Source: an uncultured Enterobacterales bacterium
Lineage (GTDB): Bacteria; Pseudomonadota; Gammaproteobacteria; Enterobacterales; Enterobacteriaceae
Reading direction: 5' to 3'
Length of the DNA stretch: 64,000 bases
NCBI GenBank assembly: GCA_946478305.1
Contig: CAMLBO010000001.1
Span: 1-64,000, forward strand
In this document: piece after piece, positions 41,624 through 50,567 of the stretch
Numbering within the stretch: position 1 is the first letter of the stretch
How the letters are laid out: the number at the start of each line of letters is the position of its first letter
Notes under the pieces: generated by a model
Told to the model about the DNA's origin: nothing
The model's input: the letters and a program-made list of their open reading frames with translations, nothing else
The model's database searches: none
Translations under genes and position numbers: made by a program

Positions 41624-42499
41624 TCAGAAGTAAAAACCAAATTCCAGACCGAGCGTTGAGGCGGTCGTGGCCGATTGATAATAACCGACATCACGCCCGT
41701 TCAGCTGACCCTGTTTCTCGTCAGACTTGCCATATTTCTGATGAACATAGGATGCTTTAATAAACATATCTTTATTGATATTCCAGGTCAGGCTGGTGAA
41801 CGGCGACAGGCGAGATTTCGGTTGCAGCCAGACGCCACCCTGATTGCTGTGCGTCCAGGTCGCGATAGGGTAAAGCGTACCGCCTTCAAGACTTAACCTT
41901 GAGTCGGACGTCATCTGCCAGTTAGCCCCCAGCGCCGCTTTGGCATAGGGTTGCAAGGAGACTTCCAGCGCACTGTATTGCTGAGTGCGGTTTTCAGAAG
42001 CGATATAGACATCGTCGGAGCGGATATTACGCAGCCAGACCTGACCGCCAGCGCTGCTTTTGACATCAAAAGAGAGGTTCTCAGACGCGCGGAAACGGTA
42101 GCCGCGCGTAATATCGGCGCTGTAACCGGTGTAGTAGGATTTGCCTTTCAGCGAGCCATCGGGAACGTTGGCCTGATCATCCAGGGTGCTGCCTTTATAG
42201 TTCACGATGCCAAACATCAGGCTCATATCCCAGGCTTTGAGTAAGCCTGATGGGGCGTCGAGATAGTTATTCGCGCCGAAATTTACCCGCAGGCGGGGGC
42301 CGTGCTCTGCAACATATTTGCCGTCCATATTATCGACGGACTCATCCCATTTATAATATTCCGCGCCATAACTGACATAGTGGCGCGTTCCGTCGGTATT
42401 ATTGCTGAACAAACTTTCCCCGGCCCGGGAAACCCCGGAAACCAATAAAGAACTCGCGACCAGCAGGCTGGATACGGTCTTTAAATTACAGATGATCAT
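41624..42499 (-). CDS. Outer-membrane beta-barrel protein of unknown function
   Basis: A 291-residue exported protein I cannot assign to a named gene. Residues 1-26 are a signal peptide (SSLLVASSLLVSGVSRA, cleavage before GES). The mature part has repeated amphipathic strands with alternating aromatic and polar residues, such as RHYVSYGAEYYKW, SLMFGIVNYKG and MFIKASYVHQKYG, and ends LEFGFYF with the C-terminal Phe recognised by the BAM complex. The pattern suggests a barrel of perhaps 10-14 strands, a porin or channel. The gene stands alone with an AT-rich upstream region and is absent from this place in E. coli. Confidence 0.7.
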   Translation of the reverse strand: MIICNLKTVSSLLVASSLLVSGVSRAGESLFSNNTDGTRHYVSYGAEYYKWDESVDNMDGKYVAEHGPRLRVNFGANNYLDAPSGLLKAWDMSLMFGIVNYKGSTLDDQANVPDGSLKGKSYYTGYSADITRGYRFRASENLSFDVKSSAGGQVWLRNIRSDDVYIASENRTQQYSALEVSLQPYAKAALGANWQMTSDSRLSLEGGTLYPIATWTHSNQGGVWLQPKSRLSPFTSLTWNINKDMFIKASYVHQKYGKSDEKQGQLNGRDVGYYQSATTASTLGLEFGFYF

Positions 42500-42831
42500 T
42501 TTATTATTTCTGCGTGCAGGTGATTAGGAAGGGTGATTTTAAAAACAGCGGCGGGATGTTAACGCAAGATAAGAGAGATAAAGAAGGCTCTATTCATTTT
42601 TTGGTCAAATAAGATCAATGGGAAAGTAATAAGGGGAATTATAAGTGATTTGTTATATCTATTTGAGTTAATGAGTTTTATGTATTCTGATAATTTGCCT
42701 TATTGCACAGATCATTTTCCGATCAATTTGAGTTAAGTTTTTATAAAATGGGGCTTCTGGTGGTTTTCGTGATAAAAGGCCAGAATTCTGCATGAATAAA
42801 TCTAGCCTCTTTCGTCACTAAGTCAAATTAA
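42500..42831 (-). other. AT-rich region upstream of the outer-membrane protein gene
   Basis: About 330 bases with no gene. It is markedly AT-rich between 42590 and 42760, which would suit a strongly regulated or H-NS-bound promoter for the barrel gene (inference). No clear sigma-70 elements or named operator were identified. Confidence 0.45.
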
Positions 42832-42861
42832 AAAGGCCGCGCACTTACGTGCGCGGCCTTT
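42832..42861 (-). terminator. Terminator after speD
   Basis: AAAGGCCGCGCAC and GTGCGCGGCCTTT form a 13-base perfect stem with a TTAC-type loop. On the reverse strand it is followed by TTAATT, 25 bases after the speD stop. Confidence 0.9.
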
Positions 42862-42886
42862 CAATGATGTTTATCTTGCGTGAAAT

Positions 42887-43681
42887 TTACATCGACGGCA
42901 AATTACGGCCGTAATAAATTTCCTGCATCTCTTTGTAGAGCAGATCGGTGATCTCTTTATGTTCAGCCGCACTCAATTCATCTGGCTTGGCATTAAACAG
43001 ATAATGTTTGAGATCGAACTCTTTAAGCATCATTTTGGTATGGAAAATATTTTCCTGATACACATTCACATCCATCATGTCGTACAGCGCTTTCATATCT
43101 TTCGACATGAAGTTCTGAATCGAGTTAATGGAGTGATCGATGTAATGCTTGACGCCATTCACGTCGCGGGTGAAACCACGTACACGATAATCAATGGTGA
43201 CAATGTCCGATTCCAACTGATGAATTAAGTAGTTCAGGGCTTTAAGCGGGGAAATAACACCGCAGGTTGAGACTTCAATATCTGCGCGGAACGTACAGAG
43301 TCCGCCTTCGGGATGACTTTCCGGATAGGTATGAACGCAGATATGGCTCTTATCGAGGTGAGCCACCACTGAATTTGGCAACGGGCCTGGATGCTCAGTG
43401 GTATCCACATCGCGCGGATCTACGGGTTCTTCGCTCACTAATATTGTGACGCTGGCTCCCTGCGGTTCGTAATCCTGTCGTGCCACGTTTAGGACATTCG
43501 CACCGATGATCGAGCAGGTTTCGGTGAGAATTTCAGTCAAACGATTGGCGTTATATTCTTTGTCAATGTAGGCGATATAGCCATCACGATCGTCAGCCGT
43601 CTTGGCATAACAGATATCGTAGATACAAAAACTCAGGCTTTTGGTCAGGTTATTGAAGCCATGTAGTTTCAGCTTTTGCAA
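42887..43681 (-). CDS. speD: S-adenosylmethionine decarboxylase proenzyme
   Basis: SpeD decarboxylates S-adenosylmethionine to supply aminopropyl groups for spermidine. The 264-residue proenzyme cuts itself between Lys111 and Ser112 in [14 protein letters not shown], turning Ser112 into the pyruvoyl cofactor. The catalytic Cys is in [12 protein letters not shown]. It starts at TTG with a strong AGGGGGTGA site, 28 bases after speE. The unusual start codon is also used in E. coli. Confidence 0.97.
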   Translation of the reverse strand: MQKLKLHGFNNLTKSLSFCIYDICYAKTADDRDGYIAYIDKEYNANRLTEILTETCSIIGANVLNVARQDYEPQGASVTILVSEEPVDPRDVDTTEHPGPLPNSVVAHLDKSHICVHTYPESHPEGGLCTFRADIEVSTCGVISPLKALNYLIHQLESDIVTIDYRVRGFTRDVNGVKHYIDHSINSIQNFMSKDMKALYDMMDVNVYQENIFHTKMMLKEFDLKHYLFNAKPDELSAAEHKEITDLLYKEMQEIYYGRNLPSM

Positions 43682-43709
43682 TTTAGTTCACCCCCTTATG
43701 GATGCAGTA

Positions 43710-44597
43710 TCAGCGCGCGGCTGACAGGGCATTCAGTAAATATTGTGGCAGGGCAAAGCTGCCGTGATGAATAGCCGGATTGTAATAACGACACACAAGG
43801 TTTGCGGCGTCGAAACGTGTCTGCAAAGTATGAGTGTCAATCTGGCGATATTCCGGGTTATTGGTCGCCCAGGCAAAGGTCATAATGCCGCCGTAATAGG
43901 TGGGTATCGCAGCCTGATAGAAACTGACGTCACCGAAGTAGTGGCTCAGTTTTTGGTGACTGTTGACCGCTTCATCTTGCTGAAGGAAGCAAACGCCGTT
44001 TTGTGCGACGAAAATCCCGCCCGGCTTCAGGCAGCGTGCGCAGCCTTCATAAAATGCTGACGTAAACAGACTCTCCCCGGGACCGATAGGGTCGGTACAG
44101 TCAGAGATAATCACATCATAAGTTTCAGCGGTCTGGTTGACGAAGTTAACGCCGTCGTCGATCACCAGGTTAAAGCGGGCATCATCATAGGCTCCGGCGC
44201 TGTGGTTGGGCAGATACTGGCGGCAAAACTCCACCACACCGGCATCAATTTCCACCATCGTGACCGATTCCACACCCTGATGGCGGCACACTTCGCGCAG
44301 CATTCCACCATCACCACCACCGATGATCAGCACTTTTTTTGCCTTACCATGAGCCAGCAGCGGCACGTGGGTCAGCATTTCGTGATAAATGAATTCATCA
44401 CGTTCAGTGGTTTGCACCACACCGTCCAGCGCCATCACGCGACCGAGCGCGGCGTTCTCGAAAATCACCAGATCCTGGTGCTCGGTTTTATCACGATACA
44501 GCTCTTTTTCGACACTGAAATATTGGCCAAAATTGGCATGCAGAGTCTCAAACCATATTTCTTTTTGTGAGCGCTTTTGTGATAGATCATGGGACAT
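43710..44597 (-). CDS. speE: Spermidine synthase
   Basis: SpeE transfers the aminopropyl group from decarboxylated SAM to putrescine. The 295-residue protein has the Rossmann motif [33 protein letters not shown], and the catalytic Asp in [15 protein letters not shown], followed by [13 protein letters not shown]. The N-terminus is about seven residues longer than E. coli SpeE ([17 protein letters not shown]), with ATG placed just after AAGACC. First gene of the speE-speD operon. Confidence 0.96.
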   Translation of the reverse strand: MSHDLSQKRSQKEIWFETLHANFGQYFSVEKELYRDKTEHQDLVIFENAALGRVMALDGVVQTTERDEFIYHEMLTHVPLLAHGKAKKVLIIGGGDGGMLREVCRHQGVESVTMVEIDAGVVEFCRQYLPNHSAGAYDDARFNLVIDDGVNFVNQTAETYDVIISDCTDPIGPGESLFTSAFYEGCARCLKPGGIFVAQNGVCFLQQDEAVNSHQKLSHYFGDVSFYQAAIPTYYGGIMTFAWATNNPEYRQIDTHTLQTRFDAANLVCRYYNPAIHHGSFALPQYLLNALSAAR

Positions 44598-44792
44598 ATT
44601 GCGGTCTTCTCCTGAGTATTCACAGCCTTGAAAAATGGGGGCAACATAATAGCCAACATTACCCTGCTATGCACGGTTGAATTCCGCTCAGAGGGGGATG
44701 TTTAAAATGAATGGAGTAAGTGTAGCTGAGGGCTGAAAGAGGGGAGGACAAGAGATGCGGCGGCGAAAATTATCCCCGCCGGGAAATAACGA

Positions 44793-45140
44793 TCAGTTCG
44801 AGTAGGCCAGCAGGCTCAGCGAGTCACGCGCCAGCGATTTACATTTCGTTGGTGTGGCGACGGCAATTCCGCTGAGATCGCGATAACTGTCCTCGCCCAT
44901 TGCCTGCATATTAAAGCTGCTGTAATTGGTCAGATCCCAGCGGTTTTGCTGGGCAAAGAACACAATCGCGCGTTTAATTTGTGCATTGGGCAGTTGGTCA
45001 TAGCCGCAATTATTTTTCAGATAAACAAAGACTGCGGTCAGGTCCGCCAAATCTTCAGCTTCCGATTCACTTAATGCCTGACTGGCAGAGGAGAAACCGA
45101 GCAGGGTCAGCAACAGCAAAGTCAGCGTGGTTCTTTTCAT
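44793..45140 (-). CDS. yacC: YacC family secreted protein (pilotin-like)
   Basis: A 115-residue exported protein with a signal peptide ending near SASQA and a helical mature part (LSESEAEDLADLTAVFVYLK). It matches E. coli YacC across its length, including GEDSYRDLSGI and CKSLARDSLSLLAY. YacC resembles GspS/AspS-type pilotins for secretins by fold, but its role is not established. Two cysteines may form a disulfide. ATG at 45140 chosen; a GTG lies one codon upstream. Located upstream of speE and divergent from cueO. Confidence 0.88.
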   Translation of the reverse strand: MKRTTLTLLLLTLLGFSSASQALSESEAEDLADLTAVFVYLKNNCGYDQLPNAQIKRAIVFFAQQNRWDLTNYSSFNMQAMGEDSYRDLSGIAVATPTKCKSLARDSLSLLAYSN

Positions 45141-45240
45141 CACATTGTTCTTTTAATAGGAAAAGGGGCTCTAATAGAATTAAAAGACGTTAACATATTT
45201 GCCCTGAGTCACACTAAATTTCTTTTATCCGCTCTGCGGC

Positions 45241-45271
45241 TTGACCTTACCCTTAGTGGAGGGTTTAGGCT
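45241..45271 (+). promoter_or_regulatory. CueR-type copper-responsive promoter of cueO
   Basis: The -35 TTGACC (45241-45246) and -10 TAGGCT (45266-45271) are separated by 19 bases, the overlong spacer used by MerR-family activators. The spacer with flanks carries the imperfect dyad ACCTTACCC...GGAGGGTTT, close to the E. coli copA and cueO operators. CueR with Cu(I) would activate cueO here. Confidence 0.78.
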
Positions 45272-45313
45272 GACGTTTTTACTCTGCGCGCCAACCGCCA
45301 AAAGGATCTGAAT

Positions 45314-46921
45314 ATGCATCGTCGCGATTTTATCAAATGGACTACGCTGATGGGCGCAGCCACTACGTTGCCAGGCTGGAGCCGACTGGCGTTGGCCGCC
45401 GACCGCCCGGTGCTGCAGGTCCCTCCGATCCTCAAGGCGAATTTCGACGGTAGCTTTACCCTCAATTTACAGCGCGGGCAGAGCCAGTTTTTACCCGGTG
45501 TGAATACTGAAACCTGGGGCGTTAATGGCAGTCTGCTGGGCCCGGCGCTGCGTATTCAGCGCGGTGAGCCAGTCAAGGTCACGATCAATAACCATCTTGA
45601 TGTCGCCAGTACGGTTCACTGGCACGGGCTGGAAATCCCCGGCGATATCGATGGGGGGCCGCAGGGCGTGATCGCTCCTGGCGCCAGCCGCACCGTGCAG
45701 TTCCAGCTCGATCAACCCGCATCGACCTGCTGGTTTCATCCGCATCCGCACCAAACCAGTGGCTATCAGGTCGCGATGGGGTTGGCCGGACTGGTGCTGA
45801 TTGAAGATACCGAAGGGAACAAACTCCAGCTGCCTTCCCGTTGGGGCGTGGATGATATTCCACTGATCTTTCAGGATAAACGCCTTAATGACGCCGGGCA
45901 GATTGACTACAAGATGGATGTGATGACCGCCGCTATCGGTTGGTTTGGTGATCACATGCTGACTAATGGCGCAGTCTATCCGCAGCATGGTGTGTCGCGC
46001 GGTTGGGTACGCCTGCGTCTGCTGAACGGCTGCAATGCCCGTTCGCTCAATATTGCCACCAGTGACGGGCGTCCACTTTACGTGATCGCCAGTGACGGCG
46101 GGTTCCTCGCTGAACCGGTAAAAGTGACTGAACTTCCGATGCTGATGGGTGAACGCTTTGAAGTGCTGGTGGAGTGTCAGGGCAATAAACCCTTTGATAT
46201 TGTCACTCTTCCGGTCAAACAAATGGGCATGACGTTGGCCCCTTTTGACCAGCCACTGCCAATGCTGCGTATTCAGACGACGCTGACGATGGGGGCTGAG
46301 TCGATTCCAGATACATTAATCAACATGCCAGAACTGGTTTCCGCCGATGGTCTGCCAACCCGCTGGCTGCAACTGTCGATGGATCCACAACTCGACCAGC
46401 AAGGGATGACCGCGCTGATGGAACGCTATGGTCATGGCGCAATGGCGGGTATGAGCATGGACCACGGTGATGCAGGCAAAAGTCATGATATGGCGTCGAT
46501 GCCGGGGATGTCACACGATGCTCACGGCGATATGGCCGGAATGGACATGCAGAAGAGCGCCGGTAAATTTGATTTCATGAGCGGCAACAAAATCAACGGC
46601 AAAGCCTACGATATGAATGCGCCCGCTTTTGACGTCAAACAGGGCCAGCATGAGAAGTGGACGATCTCTGGGGAGGGCGACATGATGCTGCATCCTTTCC
46701 ATATCCACGGCACGCAGTTCCGTATACTTTCTGAAAATGGTCAGCCGGTGGCAGCCCATCGTGCAGGTTGGAAAGATATTGTGCGGGTTGAAGGGGCGCG
46801 CAGCGAAGTGCTGGTGCGTTTCAATCATCTGGCGGATAAACAGCAGGCTTATATGGCGCACTGCCATCTGCTGGAGCATGAAGATACCGGCATGATGCTG
46901 GGCTTTACCGTGTCGGCCTGA
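45314..46921 (+). CDS. cueO: Multicopper oxidase CueO
   Basis: CueO is a periplasmic copper oxidase that turns Cu(I) into less toxic Cu(II). The 535-residue precursor has a twin-arginine signal ([12 protein letters not shown]) cut near LALAA. Copper ligands are in [32 protein letters not shown] and [15 protein letters not shown] Met/His-rich segment at about residues 373-415 ([23 protein letters not shown]) is the substrate Cu(I) entry region. A CueR-type promoter lies 43 bases upstream. Confidence 0.97.
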   Translation: MHRRDFIKWTTLMGAATTLPGWSRLALAADRPVLQVPPILKANFDGSFTLNLQRGQSQFLPGVNTETWGVNGSLLGPALRIQRGEPVKVTINNHLDVASTVHWHGLEIPGDIDGGPQGVIAPGASRTVQFQLDQPASTCWFHPHPHQTSGYQVAMGLAGLVLIEDTEGNKLQLPSRWGVDDIPLIFQDKRLNDAGQIDYKMDVMTAAIGWFGDHMLTNGAVYPQHGVSRGWVRLRLLNGCNARSLNIATSDGRPLYVIASDGGFLAEPVKVTELPMLMGERFEVLVECQGNKPFDIVTLPVKQMGMTLAPFDQPLPMLRIQTTLTMGAESIPDTLINMPELVSADGLPTRWLQLSMDPQLDQQGMTALMERYGHGAMAGMSMDHGDAGKSHDMASMPGMSHDAHGDMAGMDMQKSAGKFDFMSGNKINGKAYDMNAPAFDVKQGQHEKWTISGEGDMMLHPFHIHGTQFRILSENGQPVAAHRAGWKDIVRVEGARSEVLVRFNHLADKQQAYMAHCHLLEHEDTGMMLGFTVSA

Positions 46922-46968
46922 GTCCGTCGAAAAACAACGTAGTCACCCCATTCTCGGGAGAGAAGAAG

Positions 46969-47934
46969 ATGAATAAATCGCTGCTGGACTATGCACGCGA
47001 AACGCTGGAAATCGAAATTGAAGAAGCACAACGATTGCTCGACCGGCTGGATGAGAGCTTTGTCCGCGCCTGCCAGTTGCTGCTGAATTGCACCGGTAAA
47101 GCGGTGGTGTCGGGAATGGGAAAATCCGGACACATTGGTAAAAAAATTGCCGCATCGCTCGCCAGTACCGGTACGCCAGCGTTTTTTGTGCATCCGGCAG
47201 AAGCGCTGCATGGCGATCTAGGGATGATTGGCAGCCAGGACGTGCTGATTTTTATCTCCTATTCCGGTCGTGCCAAAGAGCTGGATATGCTGCTGCCGCT
47301 GCTGGCAGAAAATAACACCAAACTGATCGCCATTACGGGTGCTAAAGATTCTCCGTTGGCCCATGCAGCCGATGCTGTCATTGACGTGAGTGTTGAGCGT
47401 GAAGCCTGCCCGATGGGCCTGGCCCCTACCTCCAGTGCGGTTAATACATTGATGATGGGCGATGCGCTGGCGATGGCGCTGATGCGTCACCGTGGTTTCG
47501 GTGCCGAGGATTTTGCCCGTTCCCATCCCGGCGGCAGTCTGGGGGCTAAACTGCTTAATCGCGTTCATCATTTGATGCGTACGGGGGATCGCCTGCCGGT
47601 CATTGGCAGTGAAGACAATGTCATGAACGCCATGCTGGAGCTGAGCCGTACCGGCCTCGGTTTGATCGCTGTATGTGACGCACAGCGGCATGTGGTGGGG
47701 GTCTTCACTGATGGTGATTTGCGCCGATGGCTGGTCAAGGGCCATAGTTTGAATGAGCCGTTGAGCAACGCCATGACCCGCCCGGGATACCAGTTACCGG
47801 CACAGTGGCGGGCTGGTGAAGCACTTGAGGCTCTCCATCAGCAGAACATCAGTGCGGCGCCGGTGGTGGACAGCAATGGCATTCTGGTCGGGGCGATAAA
47901 TCTGCATGATTTACATCAGGCTGGCATTGGTTGA
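46969..47934 (+). CDS. gutQ: D-arabinose 5-phosphate isomerase GutQ
   Basis: GutQ isomerises ribulose 5-phosphate and arabinose 5-phosphate, the precursor of Kdo for lipopolysaccharide. The 321-residue protein has a SIS domain (residues 35-170, with SGMGKSGHIGKKIAASLASTG-type phosphate loop, in parts SGMGKSGHIGKK and FISYSGRAKELD) and two CBS domains (205-320). It has the same length as E. coli GutQ and shares VEREACPMGLAPTSS. In E. coli gutQ ends the glucitol operon; here it follows cueO by 47 bases without any glucitol gene. KdsD from another locus cannot be excluded as closest match. Confidence 0.85.
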   Translation: MNKSLLDYARETLEIEIEEAQRLLDRLDESFVRACQLLLNCTGKAVVSGMGKSGHIGKKIAASLASTGTPAFFVHPAEALHGDLGMIGSQDVLIFISYSGRAKELDMLLPLLAENNTKLIAITGAKDSPLAHAADAVIDVSVEREACPMGLAPTSSAVNTLMMGDALAMALMRHRGFGAEDFARSHPGGSLGAKLLNRVHHLMRTGDRLPVIGSEDNVMNAMLELSRTGLGLIAVCDAQRHVVGVFTDGDLRRWLVKGHSLNEPLSNAMTRPGYQLPAQWRAGEALEALHQQNISAAPVVDSNGILVGAINLHDLHQAGIG

Positions 47935-48047
47935 TGCACCGGCGTTACCCATCACCGGGTTCTTTGTTATAATCCTTTCCGCTTCAAGGTCGCCATTACC
48001 CGATGTAATGGCGATAAATATCCCAAATTCAGGTGGTTAGGCTTTAT

Positions 48048-48584
48048 ATGAAACACAGAGTAGACGTCATGATTTCCGAGCAGGAAGTCAAAACCCGCAT
48101 CGCCGAATTAGGCCGTGAGATCACCGAACACTACCGTGACAGCGGCAGCGATATGGTGCTGGTGGGGCTGCTGCGCGGCTCGTTCATGTTCATGGCTGAC
48201 CTGTGTCGCACCATTGACGTATCCCACGAAGTGGATTTTATGACCGCGTCCAGCTACGGCAATGGTATGTCCACAACCCGTGATGTCAAAATTCTCAAAG
48301 ATCTCGACGAAGATATCCGCGGTAAAGATGTGCTGATCGTTGAAGACATCATCGACTCCGGCAACACGCTGAGCAAAGTGCGTGAACTGCTGCAACTGCG
48401 CGGTCCTAAATCGCTGGCTATCTGTACACTGCTGGATAAACCTCAGCGCCGTGAAGTGGACGTGAAAGTCGAATACGTCGGCTTCGCTATCCCCGACGAG
48501 TTTGTGGTCGGCTATGGTATCGACTATGCCCAGCGTTACCGTCATCTGCCATATGTTGGCAAAGTGGTCATGCTCGACGAGTGA
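48048..48584 (+). CDS. hpt: Hypoxanthine phosphoribosyltransferase
   Basis: Hpt salvages hypoxanthine (and guanine weakly) to the nucleotide with PRPP. The 178-residue protein has the PRPP motif [14 protein letters not shown], the flexible loop segment [13 protein letters not shown] and the C-terminal [20 protein letters not shown]. The ATG at 48048 gives [15 protein letters not shown] and the E. coli length; the in-frame GTG at 48033 would add five residues. Its 3' side opens into an accessory patch before can, whereas in E. coli hpt and can are adjacent and convergent or nearly so. Confidence 0.97.
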   Translation: MKHRVDVMISEQEVKTRIAELGREITEHYRDSGSDMVLVGLLRGSFMFMADLCRTIDVSHEVDFMTASSYGNGMSTTRDVKILKDLDEDIRGKDVLIVEDIIDSGNTLSKVRELLQLRGPKSLAICTLLDKPQRREVDVKVEYVGFAIPDEFVVGYGIDYAQRYRHLPYVGKVVMLDE

Positions 48585-48642
48585 TCAGTCATCGTCTTCC
48601 CGCGTTATGACAGAGCACACCGTCTGAAAATAGCTTCAAAAA

Positions 48643-48668
48643 ATTGAAATAAAAGGATTTATTTCAAT
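48643..48668. repeat. Perfect AT-rich inverted repeat downstream of hpt
   Basis: ATTGAAATAAA and TTTATTTCAAT are perfect 11-base arms around AGGA. No T-run beyond the arm. It is the first of three hairpins in 130 bases. Confidence 0.85.
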
Positions 48669-48701
48669 CGATGTTCACACATTGACTACGTTGAGAAAAA
48701 T

Positions 48702-48738
48702 CATGTAAATCCACTTCCTCAATAAGTGGCTTTACATG
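48702..48738. repeat. Long imperfect hairpin downstream of hpt
   Basis: CATGTAAA/TTTACATG (8 bp) and CCACTT/AAGTGG (6 bp) stack around a single mismatch with a 7-base loop. The stem is too AT-rich at its base for a classical terminator and has no T-run. Confidence 0.8.
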
Positions 48739-48742
48739 GAGT

Positions 48743-48768
48743 GCCCCAGAAGGGGCCTTGTCTGTTTT
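48743..48768 (+). terminator. Possible terminator of hpt
   Basis: GCCCC, AGAA loop, GGGGC, followed by CTTGTCTGTTTT. It lies about 160 bases after hpt and could end hpt transcription. Confidence 0.5.
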
Positions 48769-49073
48769 AACCCTCCAAAAACTCCATTTACTGTTTGTAT
48801 TCTTTGCCTTTCTTATCTTAATGCTTCAGGTAACTGACCTGCACCCCGTTGATTAGTACACCCTGATGTGAGCAATGAATTTCAAGACTGAGTTTTTCAT
48901 TCGCCTGACTTAAGTGCGTCAGTTGGAGGAAATAGCGCAATTCCCCTAATTAGATAGAATATTTTCTTGTTGGCATTACTGCTTCTCCATCCAATAACAT
49001 TTATTGCCTAATAAGCTTGGTGATTATAGTCAGACCATACTGACTCTGAATCAGTGAAAAAGAGGGAACGACA
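48769..49073. other. AT-rich gap before the hydrolase gene
   Basis: About 300 bases without a gene, AT-rich, unlike the flanking hpt. A stretch starting at 48835 (TGACCTGCACCCC) loosely resembles the end of an IS3-family element, but no partner end was found. A TGACTCTGAATCA-type short dyad near 49040 and the AGAGGG ribosome-binding site before 49074 suggest the hydrolase promoter lies here. Confidence 0.35.
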
Positions 49074-49946
49074 ATGAATATTGATTTGAACTTTGAAAAT
49101 CTGGAGTTACGAGCTATTCAGTATAACGCCCGTCAATCGGTCAGTGATTTTGATGGCTGTATGGCACAATACTCTACATTGGCCGAGCAGGCTAAATCCT
49201 CAACTGCAGGTATTTACGATCTACATTATGGTATGGGTAAAGCCGAACGTTTGGATCTTTTTCCTGCTGCCAAGCAACCCGCTCCGCTATTTGTCTTTAT
49301 TCACGGGGGATACTGGCATTCGCAAACTAAAGAAGATGCCTGCTCAATGGCTTATTCTTTTACCCAACACAATGTTGCATTGGCGACGCTGGAATATACA
49401 CTGCAACCAGAAGCAACACTGGCAGAAATTGTGCGTGAAGTGCGTAGTGCAATTGCTTGGCTTTATCACCATAGTGCCCAGTTTGGTGTAGATCCAGAGC
49501 GTATTTTCGTTGGGGGAAGCTCAGCCGGTGGACATCTTACAGGCATGTTGATCGCTGATGATTGGCAGCAATCATATCGGGTACCAACCAATGTTATCAA
49601 GGGCGCAATAGCACTAAGTGGGTTGTTTGATATACGTCCACTATGCGATATCTACATTAATGACTGGATGCGCCAGATCCCAGAGCAAGCAAAATTACTG
49701 AGTCCTTTGTTTCTGCTTCCAGAAGTTTCACATGCGCCGAAGGTTTTGCTCAGCGTTGGCGCTAAGGAGACATGTGGATTTAAAAATCAAACTCAAGCTT
49801 ATTATGCAGCCTGCCAAGATAGGGGGTTAGACGTCCAGTTAATTGAGGACCTGGAGCATAATCATTTCACGTTGGTAAATGAATTAGCTGATCCGCAGAG
49901 CAGGATGTTTGAACACGTAATGGCGATGATCCATCCACAATCTTAA
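49074..49946 (+). CDS. Alpha/beta hydrolase, arylformamidase-like
   Basis: A 290-residue cytoplasmic alpha/beta hydrolase resembling kynurenine formamidases. It has the oxyanion motif HGGYW at residues 77-81, the nucleophile Ser150 in GGSSAGG, and a C-terminal His264 in EHNHFTLVN. The acid is probably Glu232 in VGAKETCGF, where arylformamidases usually have Asp. Substrate is unknown; no other tryptophan-degradation gene is near. The gene is AT-rich compared with its neighbours and sits beside an integrase fragment, so horizontal acquisition is likely. Starts at ATG after AGAGGG. Confidence 0.8.
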   Translation: MNIDLNFENLELRAIQYNARQSVSDFDGCMAQYSTLAEQAKSSTAGIYDLHYGMGKAERLDLFPAAKQPAPLFVFIHGGYWHSQTKEDACSMAYSFTQHNVALATLEYTLQPEATLAEIVREVRSAIAWLYHHSAQFGVDPERIFVGGSSAGGHLTGMLIADDWQQSYRVPTNVIKGAIALSGLFDIRPLCDIYINDWMRQIPEQAKLLSPLFLLPEVSHAPKVLLSVGAKETCGFKNQTQAYYAACQDRGLDVQLIEDLEHNHFTLVNELADPQSRMFEHVMAMIHPQS

Positions 49947-50051
49947 TGAGCTTCTACCTGTATAGTATCAATGTCTTTATCTACATTTATTCTTTATAAC
50001 CATTTCAGATAACTGCAAATCAAAAAGCCTCGAATAACGGGGATTTTTTTT

Positions 50052-50429
50052 GTGCCCTTACATCAGGAAAGTTTGCTGACCGTGCGAGGTTGGATGCGGT
50101 ATTCTACCGACATACTGATTATGTCACCTGAGGAGCCCGCTACCCGTAAGTCTGGATTGTTATTTCCTGACGCTGATTGCGCGAGTTTTAGGCAACATTT
50201 AAAAGCAGCAAAACCGGACCTACCTAAAGGGCAAGCACTACACGTAATGCGTCACACTTTTGCTATGCATTTCATGATGAACGGCGGAAACATTCTTACA
50301 CTGCAAAAAATTTTGGGTCATGCAAACATTCAGCAAACAACGACATATGGGCATTTTTCGCCGGACTTTTTGCAAGATGCAATTTCGTTTTATCCTTTGA
50401 AGAGGAAAACCGGATTAACGTCCACATAG
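50052..50429 (+). pseudogene. C-terminal fragment of a P2-type phage integrase
   Basis: The 125-codon frame matches the C-terminal catalytic part of P2-like tyrosine recombinases. It keeps HVMRHTFAMHFMMNGGN (the His-x-x-Arg box), LGHANIQQTT and the nucleophile Tyr in TYGHFSPDFL, ending like an integrase. The N-terminal arm-binding and core-binding domains and the first catalytic Arg are missing. Integrase similarity starts near GLLFPDADCASFRQ; the preceding 30 codons are not recognisable. It is a remnant, not a working enzyme. The 49947-50051 gap contains a weak hairpin (CCTCG/CGGGG) with a T8 run. Confidence 0.82.
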
Positions 50430-50520
50430 TGTCCACACTATTGGCGTTTAAGCCTGCTTGCAGTAGTAGTTAACTCAATGATTTTATTTCAAGTCACTGT
50501 AATGCTCGGAAAAAAGGCAC

Positions 50521-50541
50521 AAAAAAAAGCACATAATGTGC
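50521..50541 (-). terminator. Terminator after can
   Basis: On the reverse strand GCACATTATGTGC (stem GCACA/TGTGC, 50529-50541) is followed by eight T residues, 26 bases after the can stop. The 50430-50520 stretch between it and the integrase fragment shows no gene. Confidence 0.85.
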
Positions 50542-50567
50542 CTTTTGCTTTTTAATCTTTTGTACAG

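Noticed and set aside
48835-48865. Possible IS3-family terminal sequence
   Set aside because: Only one loosely similar end; no second inverted repeat, transposase or target duplication. Kept as a remark, not called.
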